Source: Stratiolaelaps scimitus (taxonomy: Eukaryota; Arthropoda; Arachnida; Mesostigmata; Laelapidae). From it: 64,000 nucleotides of DNA. Location of the stretch: positions 868,001 to 932,000 of the forward strand of contig JABWDB010000046.1 in NCBI GenBank assembly GCA_019614645.1, read 5' to 3'. The translations under genes were made by a program, and so were the position numbers. Positions 23,507 through 39,100 of this stretch are shown here, one piece after another; the first letter of the stretch is position 1; every line of letters starts with the position of its first letter. The notes beneath the pieces are model-generated. The model ran no database searches. It worked only from the letters and a program-made list of their open reading frames with translations, and was not told the origin of the DNA.

Positions 23507-26500
23507 CTGGAAAGCGATGACGGCGGTGTCGGCAAATTCAGATCGAAGAAATAAGAACACACACACACACCTTGATACTACGCATACATTTACGAGTACT
23601 AACGTTCGTCAATCCCTTTAGGGTACATCTCCGGAAATATCCATAGACGCATATATAAAGTAAATGCGATGTTGTCAGAAAGAAACAATGACATACGTAT
23701 CTCTCACATGGGAATATCACATGTATGAAAAAACCAGTGACCTTGCGAAAAGCAACAGATCCCAATGCGTTATCCCATCCCCGATACAGAAATACAAAGC
23801 AGTCATAACAGACCTTTCATCAACAGGACCTCTGTCGTCAACGGTGAACAATCAACATTTTACAGATGCAGCGATTCGGCACATCAGTTCGTGCTGGTTA
23901 AATAGGCTACTCGACATGCCATCCATCGCATACAATACAGATGTTTGATTGAGGCTCAAATAGAGGACAGGCACTCGTGAAATAGCGTAAAGTTAAGATA
24001 AAGCTTTATCGATTTACTATTTAAGGAACTGCAAGTTCTAGAATGCTGAAGTTCTCCCATATGTCACGTGTTGTCGCATTCGTAACGAAAAATAACTTGG
24101 AAGAAAGTATAGAATATGGGCTCTCGTATGTGCGTTGCCCGTGCTGCTTATGTAATTAAAAGTCGTAGAAACGAAACATATTATAGCAACTAGCAACCTG
24201 CACTCATAGTCGTAAATCGAAGGCTACGTTGCAGAATTTCAACATTGTCTTGCGGGGGCTGAAAATCTCAGCATCAAACACCCCCGAATACCGATCAGTT
24301 GCAAAGAGCGCTGGCATTACCACCCACGATAAATGTAATATGAATGATGCTTTGTATACGTACTCAACGTGACGATACATAACGATGTTTTAAACAATCA
24401 TACCCACAATGTACTGAAAATGCTTCGCCCAAATTTAGAATCTTCTTCGTAGTATAGTCACTAATTTTTGTCAGTATGCCTTACGTCCCTGTCGGTCAAT
24501 ACGATCCGCAGTAGCTGTTCATGAATCAATCGAATTCTGCGAATCGAGAGTCGCAGAGAAGGCGGAAATACAACCGCTTGAGTGTTCCATACTTTGATCT
24601 CGAGACTCACTCCGGTCTGCACGATGAGCACGCTCAAATAGTGTAATGCACGCAGCGAGCATGTTCGACAAAGTAAAATGAAAACATCACATACGTAAAA
24701 CAACAGTTTTGATCTCAAAAGTGTGAGTCTGGTGTGCTGTGGCATACTGCTGGTTGTTGCGTGCTGATTAACGACATAGGAAAATTAGTAGGTTCCCATC
24801 CTCTGGCAGAGATCTCAATTATACTTTACACACACATGTTGTTGTGATTATTTATTCCGCATTCTACTATCACCATGTTATTCGTATGTGTTTTTAGCAT
24901 CTATTTTTATACATAAATGTAATTTTTATTAATGATGAATGTTATGAATAGTTAATAATAATAGTAAACGCACTTTATTCAAAGTTATTAGATGTGTACG
25001 ATAAGTAGTGACAAAATAACAAGAAAGTGTGTACTGCTGTGGTGTCGCCGTGTTCTCGTTGGTCAGTTGCGCAGAGTACGTGAGAGAAGCCACGTAAAAC
25101 AAAGTCCTTTACCGACTGTTTCTTGGTTATGAACTTCGGTAGAATATTGCGTTTTTTTCTCGTTGAGGTTTCTATTATATCGAACATCGCTTCTTTTAGA
25201 CTGGACCGCTTTTTTTCGATTCAAGTGAATACATTTTTGTCGATGGCGTTAAGTCTCGCCATGATTTGAGGAATATTTAGTTAATTTATTATATTTCACA
25301 CATTGGGATTTGAAGGCGAACAACGGCCTAGAGATTTCGATATCCCCAGGTAGACTCGAATTCTACAACGGCGCGGCATGCGTCATGAGTGGTTCCACGT
25401 GGACCTTAAATATATATATATATATAGTTTTGATTACCATGGCCAAAATGAAGAACGACACATTTCCCTATTAACAATTATAGGTCAAGGCAATCGAGTC
25501 CACTCCGAGAACTTCTTGAGGGTTTCTTGTAGAAGTATGCAATCCTCAAGTTCGTTAACATTAGTATATATCTTCACATCGTCTGCGTAAATTTTAGCAT
25601 ATATTGATGAGGGTAACATGTACACTATAAAGTTTATATACAGGATAAGCATAAGCGAAGCTAAAATTGTTACCTGGAGGTAGCCGGTAGTTGCACGGCC
25701 GAAATTTGAGGATTTTTCAGTTACTCGAACGCGCAAGGTGCGATCATGGAGGATTCGTAATACTTAAATAGTTATATACTTAAATCAAACACTCACAGTG
25801 AGGAAAAAATTCTCTCTCTCTCTCGCGCGCTCTCTCTCTCTATATATATATATATATAAGGCTGGCCCAAAAGTAATGAGGCTCCTATCGTCTTGCTCCG
25901 AATTCTTATTCTTGGCCGGCTTGAATTCAAATTTGGCGGGTAGTGAGACACAACAATTAGCAAGCAGGCGGCGCGAAAGCCGCTAGCATTCGGCTTTTGT
26001 TGGGCGTTCGAAATGGCACCCACCGGAACAGGTCCCTCAGCCTTGCATTTTCACAAGAAAAGTGTCAGGTTTATGTGTCAAAAGAAGAAATGTCTACCTG
26101 AAACCCATCGAAGGTTGCTTAGCGTGCACGGCCATAACGTCCTGAATCGACGACAGGTGTGCCGTTGGTGTGCGCAGTTTAGGTAAGGCTGCTGGGACAT
26201 TAATAAACAGAGAGCGCTCACCCTTTCCCGAATCTCAGTTCGACGAACGAATCGAGATAATCGAAAAAGCTTTTGAGCAAACTAGAGCTTGATCATTGGC
26301 GACTTTGTCGGCTGAAATTGGCGTGCCTCATGAAACATCTCGTCGAATTATTAGAAATGCAGAAAAAAATGCAAGTGGGTCCCTCATGAAGTCGGTCCTG
26401 GCTAACTGAAAATGCGCGAGGAGTGTTCGCGAGACAATTTGAAGATATATACGCAGCAAAGGAGTCGCTTAGAGCATACCGTTGCAGTGGACGAGACATT

Positions 26501-29500
26501 GGTCAGCCTGTATAGGGGACCGGAAAAGATCAAGTGAAACAGTGGCTTCGACCAGGTGAACAAGTAGTGGTGTTAGCAGTACCAAATAAATTCGAGCCTA
26601 GAGTAATGGTAGCACTTGTCATGGATTTCAACTAAAGTTGCTACTGCAAGATTTTGGGCTCAAAAGGAAAAACGGACTTGGCTCGATATCTCGTGTTCTT
26701 GAAAGGACTCATGAATAATTGGCATGGCGATAGCAAGGACTGAGTGCGGCTCGATGCTGCTCGATGACTATGCTTAGGACACACAGTAGCAATGAAATTA
26801 CGTCCTGGCCAACAAGATTAGCGTCCCCCCCCCCATTCTCCCAATTTAAACCCGTGTGACTATGGTTGCGTCCATCGATTAAAGAGGGCTATAGATAGCA
26901 AAAGGTATGCAAATATTATATATGTAATATATATATATAAAAAACGAAGTTATAAATGGGAATAGAAATGGTGCATACTTAGCCGTCAGAAGGCTGCCAG
27001 AACTCTGTGACCAGTGTATAAATATAAGAGGCGCATACCTCTAACTCAAACTAAAAAATCTTTGTTTTAACACACTTAGTTTAGCCGGCAATGAAATTTG
27101 TGTCTCACTATTTTTGGGTCAGCTCAGTGGAGGGACTTTTATATATAATATATTTTAATATATAAATATACATATATTATATATAAAAGTCCCTCCACGG
27201 AGAGTGGCACTCTGTCTGCTCGATGTTGTTCCGGGCCTCTTCTCTAGTTTAAAAACTCTACAACGGGCGCTCAGATCTGACGCCCCGCAGGAAGAGCATA
27301 ATTGGGACGTTTTGCATACGATTTAGCAATTGCTCAAATCCTTTACTCAAAAGTGGTACGTTGATTCCAAATGGGGTTCTATTACTTGAACAAACGTCTC
27401 TGCAGCCCTTACAGCTATGCCTTTTACAGAGCGTTTGAAACAATATTTTTTGGATGAAAGGTAACCGTCTTTGCCCTGGCCGGTATCACAAGCCACAATC
27501 AACTGCAAGAGTACATGCCTCGCTTGTATGACGACCTGTGGCCTTTTGAATTTGCTAGAACAAGGGGGCCATGGTAAACATAACTAGATTATATCCAATG
27601 TGCAACAGTTTGACCCCACAGAATAGCATCGCGGTGTTGTTTTGACACAAATATCACGTAATTTACGTCCCGACTCGTTAATGTTCATATGTTAGTGTTC
27701 TGCAACACTTATTTAGGTTAAACCAGGGAGGTATGGTGGCGGCTCTCATGCAGCGTGAGGCTAAATCTCGCATCTTGCTGTGTGACTTTTGACTGTCTTG
27801 TGATAAGTCGATTTCAATGAAACCTTGCAGACCTCATACCTAATATACGCCAAACTTATCCTCAAGATGAAATCCAGAAATGTGTAAATTTCGTTGTCTT
27901 ATCATTGGGACCAATCTGCGGGACTATCCCATAGAGCATAATGCTAAATATCACAGCATGTAACCTCTTATGCTTAAAAGGAGATTTTAGATTTAGGTTT
28001 TAGATTATTGAATATTGTCGTGTTTTCTGCGTTACGCTCACTTATCGAAACCACGTAATCACAATTGGCTCAAACTTCACACCGCAGATTCGATATCGGA
28101 TAGGCCTGCAAAGGAGCTAAGTTCAGAGACGCGTAGAATGCGTGTTATCCAGGTTAGCAAAGCATCCGACCAAGGGATCCGAGATTTAGCGATATGGTTA
28201 ATAGGCTCAAGTATTGCAAACAAAGGAGACAACAGTTACACTTTTCTTAGATATAAGTGTACACCTAGATTAGGCACGAAGCAGGCATTAGGTCTGCGAA
28301 GTTTGATTGAAATTGATGTATTAAATGAGGTCACAAGGTGACTCATCATCACTAGGTGAATCGGCGCACCTCCGAATGCGACAATTAGCATTATGCATAA
28401 TGAAGCTCGGTGGCAGCAGATTTTTGCCAAATATATGAGAATGTTGCAGAAATTACACTGGGCCGCGCCCCGGAAACGCTCGCGTACACCCGCGTGGTCT
28501 CTGTATCAAATGACATCTTCAGGCCATTCTGCTGGGTCTGACTGTTGCTTCTTGAGAAATATCTACTAATTTTTTCATTTCATTTCATTTAAGGTTTATT
28601 TTCGGAACTGCAGTTTCGCAATGCTCAAGTTCTCGCGAAAAAAAAAATATGATAATACCTACATGCATCGATCCCTTGTCCCAGCATATTCGAACGTTTA
28701 TAGGTCAGGCGATACCACTCAAAAGATGCTCTTCAAGAAGCATACACTGCGCATGTGCATTTGTTCTGAGAATGAAAGATGAATTCATCTTGAATACTGC
28801 CAAGATAGCTCCCACGCTTGATATACAGTATTACAAATGTTTGCTAAAATCATCCAACTCTAATTTCCGGATATATCCAACACAAAATTTCATCAAGCCG
28901 AGATTTCAGTCATTTCAATCGTTATGGTCGTTATCCTAGATCAATGGCGTTAGCGAGGTCGTTCAGGTATAGCTGCATGCATCTTCGAATCGGCTTCACA
29001 GTGGCCCTGGCCATCCGTCTGGTACTTTCAAGCTTAGCATAACACCCCCTATCGGAGAAATCTAGTCAGAGTCAAACAGCCCCAAATATATCAGTGTTAT
29101 TCCGGTATTGTAGTTCTAGCTGATGTTGATAGCAGTGTTATGTATCGATACGCCTGTACTAATTAGCATGTGAACCCGGTTTTCTGTAAACGAAAAACAA
29201 TAACTTTCGAGGAGTTGGATCGTCGTTGACTGTCGATAAAAGTCCAAATGACCTGCACCCTCTGTGTAACAAACCATTTATTCATATCATCTACGAGACA
29301 CTGCTCACGATAGTAAAATAAATATATTCCATAAACGATAACCGATCGAGCCGACCCCCCGACATAACAATAGCGAGAATACTCTAGCAGTAAAAACCCA
29401 TACCGACAACACAGCCGAATTAATTATTCATAGGCTAGATACCACGTGGGCCGAATCAAAGTCCTAGAATAGACCCATTTTAAAAGAATCGAGATGGTGA

Positions 29501-30073
29501 GCTCAACTATAATAAGCCGGCTATCAGAACACAAAAAAAACGCCAACCCGCTCCAATGATTCAACGCGGCTGTCGATCGCCATGAAACCAATACAAACGG
29601 GGCGTATTAGCGAGAGTGAAAATTAATATTCGTAACGTGTACACCGACATGGGTGGTCCGTCTATGTGTCTCGCCAATGCATGTATGTGACATTTCGAAT
29701 GGAGACAATTGTACTCGGGGACGGCTGTTTGATCGCCGCTGGCCGGGCGGGCAACGCTTAGCGGACTGCCAGACGACCTAAATACATTTAGCGAATTTAT
29801 CGCCAGCATTTAGGCCAATAGGCGGATTTTGTAAGCGGACTTTCCGGGGGTCAAAACCCAACTGTTCGGTCAACTGTAAAGCGATATATGTCCATGAAGT
29901 CTACAATGCATTAACAGGTTTGACCGAATGTTAGTATGAAAATATTCGTAGTCACGGTTCTTGGCGAAATACGGTCCAAACAATATATATACATAGATAT
30001 ATTTTAGTAGCTGGCGGACCCAAATAGGCAATTCCGATATGTCGATATGCGGCTCATCGTAAAAAGCCCGGGT

Positions 30074-30111
<38 letters not shown>

Positions 30112-33100
30112 ATTATTATTATTAAGTTTCTCAAAATCAATTACGCTAAAAACGGACACAACATTTCCACGATATGCCAGTAGCTAATAGATCGTCTACG
30201 GAATCGCCAGCGCTTTGATTCTGCTCTACGCGATTGCGTCTTCATTCATGGCTAGAACGATTTTAACTGATTCTCAGCGGTTCGCCCATGTGACGACACC
30301 ACCTTTGGGTATTACCTTAAGAACTTATCGGAGCCGCCTTCACTTCAATTTTTCGGTGTGCTCCTATAACTGGTTCGCTGACAGCGAATATGTTGAAACA
30401 TCAATCAGGGACAGGTCAGGCTCTGACTACACGAGATGACGAGCGGGCATGTAATGGGTATTTGCTATTATGTACCACAAATCAACACCGTAATGAGGCA
30501 ATTGGTACCCGCTGAGATCTGTTTACAAACAGTGAACCGGACCTCTGTCACAAGGCGGGCGTCGAGTTCATTTTATAGATGATCTGCACCTATAATAATG
30601 CTCGTTAATTTGATTTCATTGTGGCAGTAATAATACGAAAATTAATAATTCGTGTAATCTGACGCCTCTGACTGCTGCAGATCGGATCAAATTAATGCAA
30701 GACTAGCGCTGTACTTTCGGCAAATCCAATTAAGACGCCGAGGATACCTCCCTTAGATGTCTTAAATTGAGAATGTCAAAATCCCCGCTCATACAATCTC
30801 GGAAATTTGACTGTTACTAATCCATGTAGCTATAACATGACAGAAAAGCTTAAAAACCCAACCAGAAATTGATTTCAATGGGTTCTGAAGTGACATTGTG
30901 GAAGCCAGATGTAGCTGTATCAATTTCATATCTTTACATCTATACATGTATACCACCCTGGCCACCTCAGATAAAACTGTTTTGTTTTTTCGAGCTGCCC
31001 CTCAGCTGAGCTGTTCCCCTATCTGACAGGTCTCAGCTCTCAACCTTTGGGTATTACTATAAGGAGGACCTGTCGGGGCCACCTTTGCTTATTCTCTTCC
31101 TCCCTCGTACCTGGCAAGAATCTTCAGATAAAGAACTCCAAAGATTCTGTCTGACAGGATTTGAACCTAACACACACGTCCCTCCACCTCATATAGAGCG
31201 CGACTAATAACAGTATATGCACCCTTTTATTTCTTACAGTATTGTTATTGTCCAATAATATTTTCATAGAACTTCTACAACAGAGTAAGTTTGGTTTGCC
31301 CAAATAGTTCGGTGGATCAGGCACCGTGACACATCTAAACAACTTTGACAGACATTATGAAAGAGGAATACTACTGAACTAACGAAGTAATTTGTGTATG
31401 GTTAGTTATGCCCATTCTACTACTATATTCGGCAGGCGTATGCACATATACCTTTTGCGATCAGATCTCTCCAGTGCAGTATATACAATATATATATATA
31501 TATATATTGAGGAACTGCCACTAGTCAAGGTAACATTAAACCATCAATGCCACCCGTACAATGTCCATTGGATACGGCAGAAATGGGACTGCTCTGCGCC
31601 CGAATAGATATATATACACACACACACATAATGTATGTATATATATATATATTGGACAAGTTCAGAGAACCATGACCGGTGATGACTCAGCACTTTTACA
31701 ACCTCCACCATTACAGTCTCAATGGACCATTGCTGCTATTAAGTTTACTGGGCCCCTCAAAATTGCCGCCGCTGGGGTGGCGCTGGCGAAGTCATCGTTG
31801 GCTGCTTCGATCATCCTCTGCACCGATAGTAATATTTATTTATTTCGTTCATGAAAGCCTACGATTGATAATGAATTCTCGACAACTCTAAGTACGTGCT
31901 TGAGTTATATAATGCACTATATCGTATAACGTTCGCGGTGCTGATAGTCGCTAGATTTCCGGTAAACATATAAAGTTATTCTGCTGCGAGTTATTGTTTC
32001 ATTGTACCAACGAAGGTTCTATGGAAGTATTTCAGATTTAGCATTGAGCAGGTACCGTAAGCAGGTTAGGCTGTCCATCTCGATATATTTTATTTACGGT
32101 TGCGAGCGAGACCAATACTGCTAGTACGACTGGCACAGTTCGCTATTTACGAGTTGTTTTCAATGTCGGTAACATAAATTTTTCATCGATTGCCGCTTAC
32201 ACGTATAGCGAGGGGTCTGACTTCCATTAAAGGACGAGAAAATTCGTCGGTTAAATGTTTTAAATGCAACTGCGTCAATCGATTTTTCGCTCCGTTGTTG
32301 AGGAGATTGTTTGACAATGCTACTTATGTAGTTGTTGTTGTTCTTCTTTGGGATAGGTTCTGTGCAAATGTGCATATAGCTATGTAACATTTATAAAGAT
32401 AATAAAATATTCGACATAGAATAAAGCCAAGTGTTTGTTATAAACGCTAAGCTAGAAGTCGGCTCTGACTGAATTTGGCAGTCCGCGTGATATATGTTTG
32501 CCATTGCCGTGATAGTGAAGTGTAAGGGCCTGCTGTAGCTTGAAGATCAGCTGAGATCTCTTTGCCTTTTTCTGTGAAATTGTGTAATTCATTGATATCT
32601 GCATCAGCCGGCATTGTCAGCTGGCAACACCGTTTTTTTTATGGGAGGTTTCGGGAACGCGTAATGCACATGCGTGACCGAGCAGCCTCTTGCCACCTAG
32701 TGTGAGACTCATAAACTCACTAAAACTAGTTTTCCACCCCACCACTAGTTGGTTTGGAACGACGTAAGCTGGCTACACCCGAGATGCTATAAGTGTGGAA
32801 GCCAGACTGCGCTCTGTAATATTCCAACTGTATCCGCAACGTCAAGCTTCCAAGTGAAGGCCATTGTTTCTCATTGTATACGTCGTTCGGGATTTCGCAG
32901 TTATCAGGATGACAATTGAGCTAATTTTTCTTGTCGGGAGAAGTCTGCAATAATGCCTACATGCCGTTTGTACCTGTTAAGCCAATTTCAGAGCCTTGTA
33001 AAAGCTCACTTAGGTAAGAGGCAACAGTCGTCCGGCACTGACGATGTGGTGTCGTTGAAATGAACGAATGTCCCTAATGAGACTGACTGGTCTCCCTGTG

Positions 33101-36100
33101 GTGTCTCCCTCTTCATCAAGGCACCGAAAGGACACTAGCAGACAGTGGCGGCGTCAGTGCATAAATATATGTATGACATTCAAGCAGGGATAAGCCACTG
33201 ATTAAGACTGTTTGACCACCATAAATATTTATAGGCACATTACTACCCCAACGAGACCAACAACGAGAAACATAAAGAGATATAAACGGTTTAGTCTAAA
33301 CCTCCTTCGGCATTTATAGTGGCCCATACCGGCTTTGCTATCAATCAATCAGCCATATCAGCTTTGGAATCAGCTTTTACCGAACAAAACAATCGATTTC
33401 ACCTTTCTTTTGTGGCCGTCGACGAACTTGATTGTTCAATGACATGTAGATGATCCACTTTAAAACATTCTCAGTATTGCAGACGAATAAGGAACTTTAG
33501 GTTGTAAATAATAGATTTAGGAACGTAACACGATGTGAACGGGAAGAAATCGTGTATTTTTTGGCAGATTTTTACACTGGCCCCCACACAGCATTTCGCT
33601 CTAAACTCGCGTCCGCGTATGCAGTCTTGCCTGTCATGACGAAATGATCCAACAACTAGCAGTACGCTCCCCTATATTGGAACTAGAATAGAATCTCGTT
33701 GGTACTTGGATACGGTGGGCGTACAGCGAATGACCAAGTGACCTGATAAAGAACACCTTCCGCATGCAACGAAAGTCATCCGATAAGAGCATGGATGGCA
33801 TAAATACTATGGTATCTAGTGTACCCACAACACACAGTGGTAATCGAATATGCTTATATACATATATATATATACACACACACACGTACACACTCTCTAT
33901 GCTTCGTCTTAAAAAGAACACACAGTCTGTTGTGACATTCGGGCTGTACTTACGTTGTGCTCAGGGTGGTCCGGTTCGTGATTGATGCGTGCGTGCGTGC
34001 GTTGGGAGTGCTTTATTGTTGCGTACTGCTGGTGACAGCGTCGCTGTACATTTCTCACGTATTTTGGGTTATCATCGCGTAAAACAACTAACCTGACTGC
34101 TGCTATTGGCCTTCTTGCTAGTGCTAATTACATGTAGACGAGTGCTCACTGATTTAGACAAAAGATAATTAGTGCTGGCCTTCAGACCGGAGGTTGGCGG
34201 TGTTCGAATTCGGCTGGCTACCACTTTGTTCCTGTCGACTATATTTGTGGCACTACTACCTAATCGGTGTTAGCGTGTGGTGATTTTTGACTGCAGCCCC
34301 GAACGTAAGGGCCAGCGACGATGTCAAAGCCGGGAGTCATTTGACTTCGAGTAAATAGCTTAATTATGTATACATTTGTAAAGATTCACTGCGCATTGAA
34401 ACTACACTTTTCAGTTTCACGATTTTGCCATTTATCTATTAAAAAGAACATTACTGCCATAATTCATAAGGAAATTACAAGTAGTCATTTTCTGAAACTG
34501 TTGTATGCGCTACAAAGCAAAGTTCGTAGAAGCAATTCGTACGAACGACGCCAGCCATCTTTGATGGACATATTTTTTTGTCAGATTGCATTCGTCTCTA
34601 GAATTTATGGCGTCTGCTAATTCTGATCTACAAGTTCTGTCCTCAAGGGGCAAACTACTTCCAGCGGCAATCGGACGATCAAGTGACAGCTATCCCGACA
34701 CAAAGTTCGAGTCGACAAGAGCTAATATGATGTCCTACATAGAGTATATAGTACCGCAGAGGGCAACTCAGGATTTGTGCACGACACAATGTCCACTCTC
34801 AATGCTTCTAAGACAACCACAAATCCTCGCTCACTGTTGCGTTCACAGTGCGCTAATTTTAGTTACAGACCGATTGCTCCACTACCCGCTATAAGGTAAC
34901 ACAAAGGACAGCAAGTCATAAGTTCAAGTTGGGCTCAGTGCAGCACATAAAGGCAGGCAGATACCACATGTCCGACATAAACAAATATGGAAATATCGAA
35001 ATCAAATACTCAAATACTAGCAAAAATATGGGCTTCTTAAGCTTCTCCACCTATCGTCAACGAGGGATGGATACTGTTTTAGACACTTGTAACATGCTGA
35101 TAGTCGTTTGCACCTCACTAAGAGTCCGAGGTACGATGTACAGGAATGGTTACAGATTGCTTCAGCCAAATGGTGGCCGGTCGTTTTAATCTATTTAATT
35201 ACATTTGTGCTAATCACAAATCGCCTCGGCGCAAACTATCACACAGGCATTAAATAAACACACATTTGTCAGTTCTGTTTGTGCCGCGTTTATTTTTGTT
35301 GATTTTTATTTACAAACAATATCGCTATTTTATTGTTTATCAACGACAACAATGTTACTCACCTGCGTGGTTGGTTTTTAGCATTTTGAACATTTGATGA
35401 TATGTTTATTCATAACCTAAGTTTTAAGAACTCTAAGCAAATTTCTCTTTAACCGTATCAATGTTAGATGCTGCTTTATATTTGTCTGATTTCTTCGCGA
35501 GTAGGATTCAAGAAAACAATAATAATATAATATACTAATATAATATATATATAAGATTGGGAGCCAGTTCTTCAATGGACCCAAATTCGACACAGGCAAA
35601 TATGCGCACCAGGATTGCACAGCAGAAAAATCTTTATCGGCTTAATATACAAATATAGACTGTTCGAAGAAAGGAGCTCAACGTCAATGTATACACGAGT
35701 AGTCACTAACGCTCCCCATCAATCGTCCAGAGAGAAAGATCGTTACATGAGGTGTACGACAGCAGTATATGGGAAATGTAGGCTTGAATGCTAAAGCTTC
35801 GTGTCGGGCAAAGGGTCCATCTTATGAAGCAACGTCGAAAGTAGCACGTGGACGTAAAACGTTCAAAGCCATGAGTGAGTCTGCAGGGAAAATTTATTTA
35901 GAGGGCACAACCTACAGTACAAGCTTGATACAAGACGTTCGTTTGCACGTCTTCACAACTACAGAAGGCCAAATGCAAAAGGGTCAAGCCAATGTGTCCT
36001 CACGGTAGGTTAAGATTTCGTATAGAGAAGTATTCTATCAAGTTTCCGTCTCTGCGGGTTCATAGTGGGAAAAATGGACGTCGTGTATCGGCGGAAAACG

Positions 36101-39100
36101 GGGCCGCCAGGGATATACATATGTAGCTATGTACATTCGAGATAGTGATTGATTTTGTAGGAATTAACAGAGTTGATTGTTACTGAAGGGGGCAACAAAT
36201 CGACAAAATTAAAAAAAAAAAAAGACAAAGGGGTCAAAGAAATCGGCAGGAACTCGCGCTAATTAATCATTTAATTTTAGCAGTAATTCGTCGAAAATAT
36301 CTAATCAGTTAGGTTCGATCTAGCTAGCGTCAGTTGCGTGATTTAGATACACATGTGTCACACGTGTGTATGAATTTTCGACAAAGCTCCCACCAGCTCT
36401 ACGGCAGATAATCCTACTCGCGACAATGCAAATCGAGATTGCTAAACGTTTTTCTTCGTCCGAAATCTATGCTAGTATCGTCATCAGGCAATATACTACA
36501 GGTATTAGTTATCTATGTACGCTAGTCGTAGCTTTCAACATGTATCTGCCAAGGCAGCAACACCTACACGGGCTTCTCTACTAAAGCCGCAGGTCGCCCG
36601 CACGACACATCATCTCACCCAACGATGGGCATTTTAACGTCAGACTACTGTCAACATTCTAACCCTTTGCTGTGCACCCCTTCGCTAATACGGCTTCAAG
36701 TGGTATATCAAGGCTGAAAACGTACTCAGGCGAATCAGACACTTGTGTGTTGCACAAATGTGTCCGCCTCATCTAGCTGCTGCTGCTGCTGTGCCCTGTG
36801 TTCTCTCCCTCGGGTGCATATTGTACAGTGCATAGGAAGGCATATCTCGAATGTCTCACGTGAAACTTCTACGTGTAGCTACGTGTAGATGGTTCGGTGC
36901 ATTAGATTACCTAACGTGAACACGCTTATGCACATGATGACAAACAGGGTCAGTAGGCAAAGTAGCTGGTTCAATATGCAGACAAACAAACATACGGACA
37001 GACCCAGTCTCAATCACACAGCGACGTTTCGGGGGTGCTCGCAAATGGCGAGCGTATGCAGTGTGCGCACGATACGGGTCTAAACACGATATCGCTGCAT
37101 CTATCGATAACACGAGAAACGGGGGCGATAAGCTTTCTGTTAAAGAAAGAAGAATCATGAACGAGTGAGATTCCCCTCAATAAGAGTCCTTGCAGCACTA
37201 TCTGCGGTCGGCTAACCGCACCAATTCACCCTGTCCCTTAACTGGGTCGGGTGGCGTTTTCCCATTTCAGAATATAGCCCTCTGATGGTGACGCTGGCTT
37301 CTGAAGAATGACCTGTTGTGAGCTGGTACGACCTCACCTGACATCGTTACAACGGGGAACACATTTGACAGCTGGAAATGCGCTGATTACTCATAATCGC
37401 TAGCATTTTTGGAGACGGTCGTCTCAGGGATGAAGAGATCGGAAAAGCTCAGAATGATGTCGTCCTCAGACGGACACGCATACGAAATCATTAAGCACGT
37501 TGACGGCGAAACCTAGAACAAATCCACCGTTAGCTTAGTGTTATGTCTCATAGCTTTTTGTACCTCGTGAGTTTGTGTTCTCCATTTCGTTCGGCGCCAT
37601 ATTTCGTATCCGCTGAAGCTCGTCCAGTAGCTCAACAACGCTTGGGACACCCCCCGTCGTCTGCGCTTGCTGTTCCGACATGTCGGCCGCTTTGCGTCGC
37701 CGCAGCGCTGGAAATGCGCTCTCGGACTTCTGATCACTGTGAGTTTCTGGAATTGAAAAACACGACCGCACGCAGGTCAGAAATTGAAAAATGCTAATCC
37801 TATCTTCAGGTTATAGGTAGAATGTTTTTACAGGAAATATTCATTTTTGCTTAGTAACGAATCAAGGTGACAATCAGAACCGATGGACAAAATTGAATAG
37901 AATGGAAACCCTTTAATTTTCTTAAACAGGGCTGGGGATGAATGGGATTAAGGATAGTTGATTAGTTCACCGACCTTATACACCTGATATTCTCTAGGAA
38001 GGCATTGTTCTGTAGACGGGAGATCGCACCATCCCCATCAATAATCAGGGAAACAGTAAATGATTTAGTAAAATGTTGCTAGCACTTTATCTGTTCAAAA
38101 TTCTTGCAAATAGTCGAGTTGATTTCCAACAAGCTCAAGCGGGATCCGAACGTATGCTACCCTTTAAAACCCCGATGGGACAGCTTGAAGTATAGATAAT
38201 AAATAACGGTATTTGTCGTTCGTGTGGAGTGCGACTGTCGAACTATTCAATTCGGGCTCAAGTTACAGCGTTTCTTTGACGTCAGTAAGGAGATTCTGTG
38301 CCGTCATCATGGTCGGTGCGCGCGACCATGAATAAGAGACATAATCGAGCCCTTCTGTCGAGCCGACATGAATTCACTCTCTGCACACAGCTGATGGGCG
38401 TAGAGCGTTAGGATATATGTAGTTCCCGTGGTGGCCGGATGTTTCGGCCGTTATGCGATATGTCCAAGGCTGAAGAAGATGCTGCCTCGAACTAGCGAAG
38501 ATAGGAGAAAGAACTCGGGAATGGCTTTGATGGCCTTGATGGAGAAGGTTCCCTCCAGCCATCGAGGCCATTAGGAGTCGCTTCAGCTTTCTAGCGACGA
38601 AAACGGCGCCTCCACGAAAGTCGTTCAATGATTTTTATATGGAAACGAGACGTACGAGAGCAGGGAGCTGAGATATGGCAGGTATAAAAGGAACCTCAAA
38701 TATAGAATAACAAAAAAAAACTAGCGATGGGTAGAGGAATTGTGAGCAACATGTTGGCACGACGATTCCACTCGATTCGTCTGTGTATTTAAAAGGATCA
38801 GCTACCTGTTGGCGATTTGTGTAACGTGGGGGGGCGGGTTTGAACTGTTTGTTGGCCTGGTCCTATGGGAAGTGGCCGCTTTTGCCACAGTTGAAGGACT
38901 ACAAGGTTATACTTTGGTTGTAACGACGAAACAGCGTGTATATGAGGGAACTTTTATCGCCAGATTTATGACACAAGTATATTGGACCAAAAAAAAATGG
39001 AATCAACTTGTGTGTGCGTTATTCTTAAATATGGCATTAACCATTTCAGCCAAACGAGACCGTCGTTCGTGCTGTACTGCAATGCACCATCATACCAGGA

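Noticed and set aside
22791..23621. 276-codon plus-strand frame opposite exon D
   Set aside because: It translates the complement of Gln/His codons into long Leu/Met/Val runs; the minus frame is longer, better composed and fits the splice phases.
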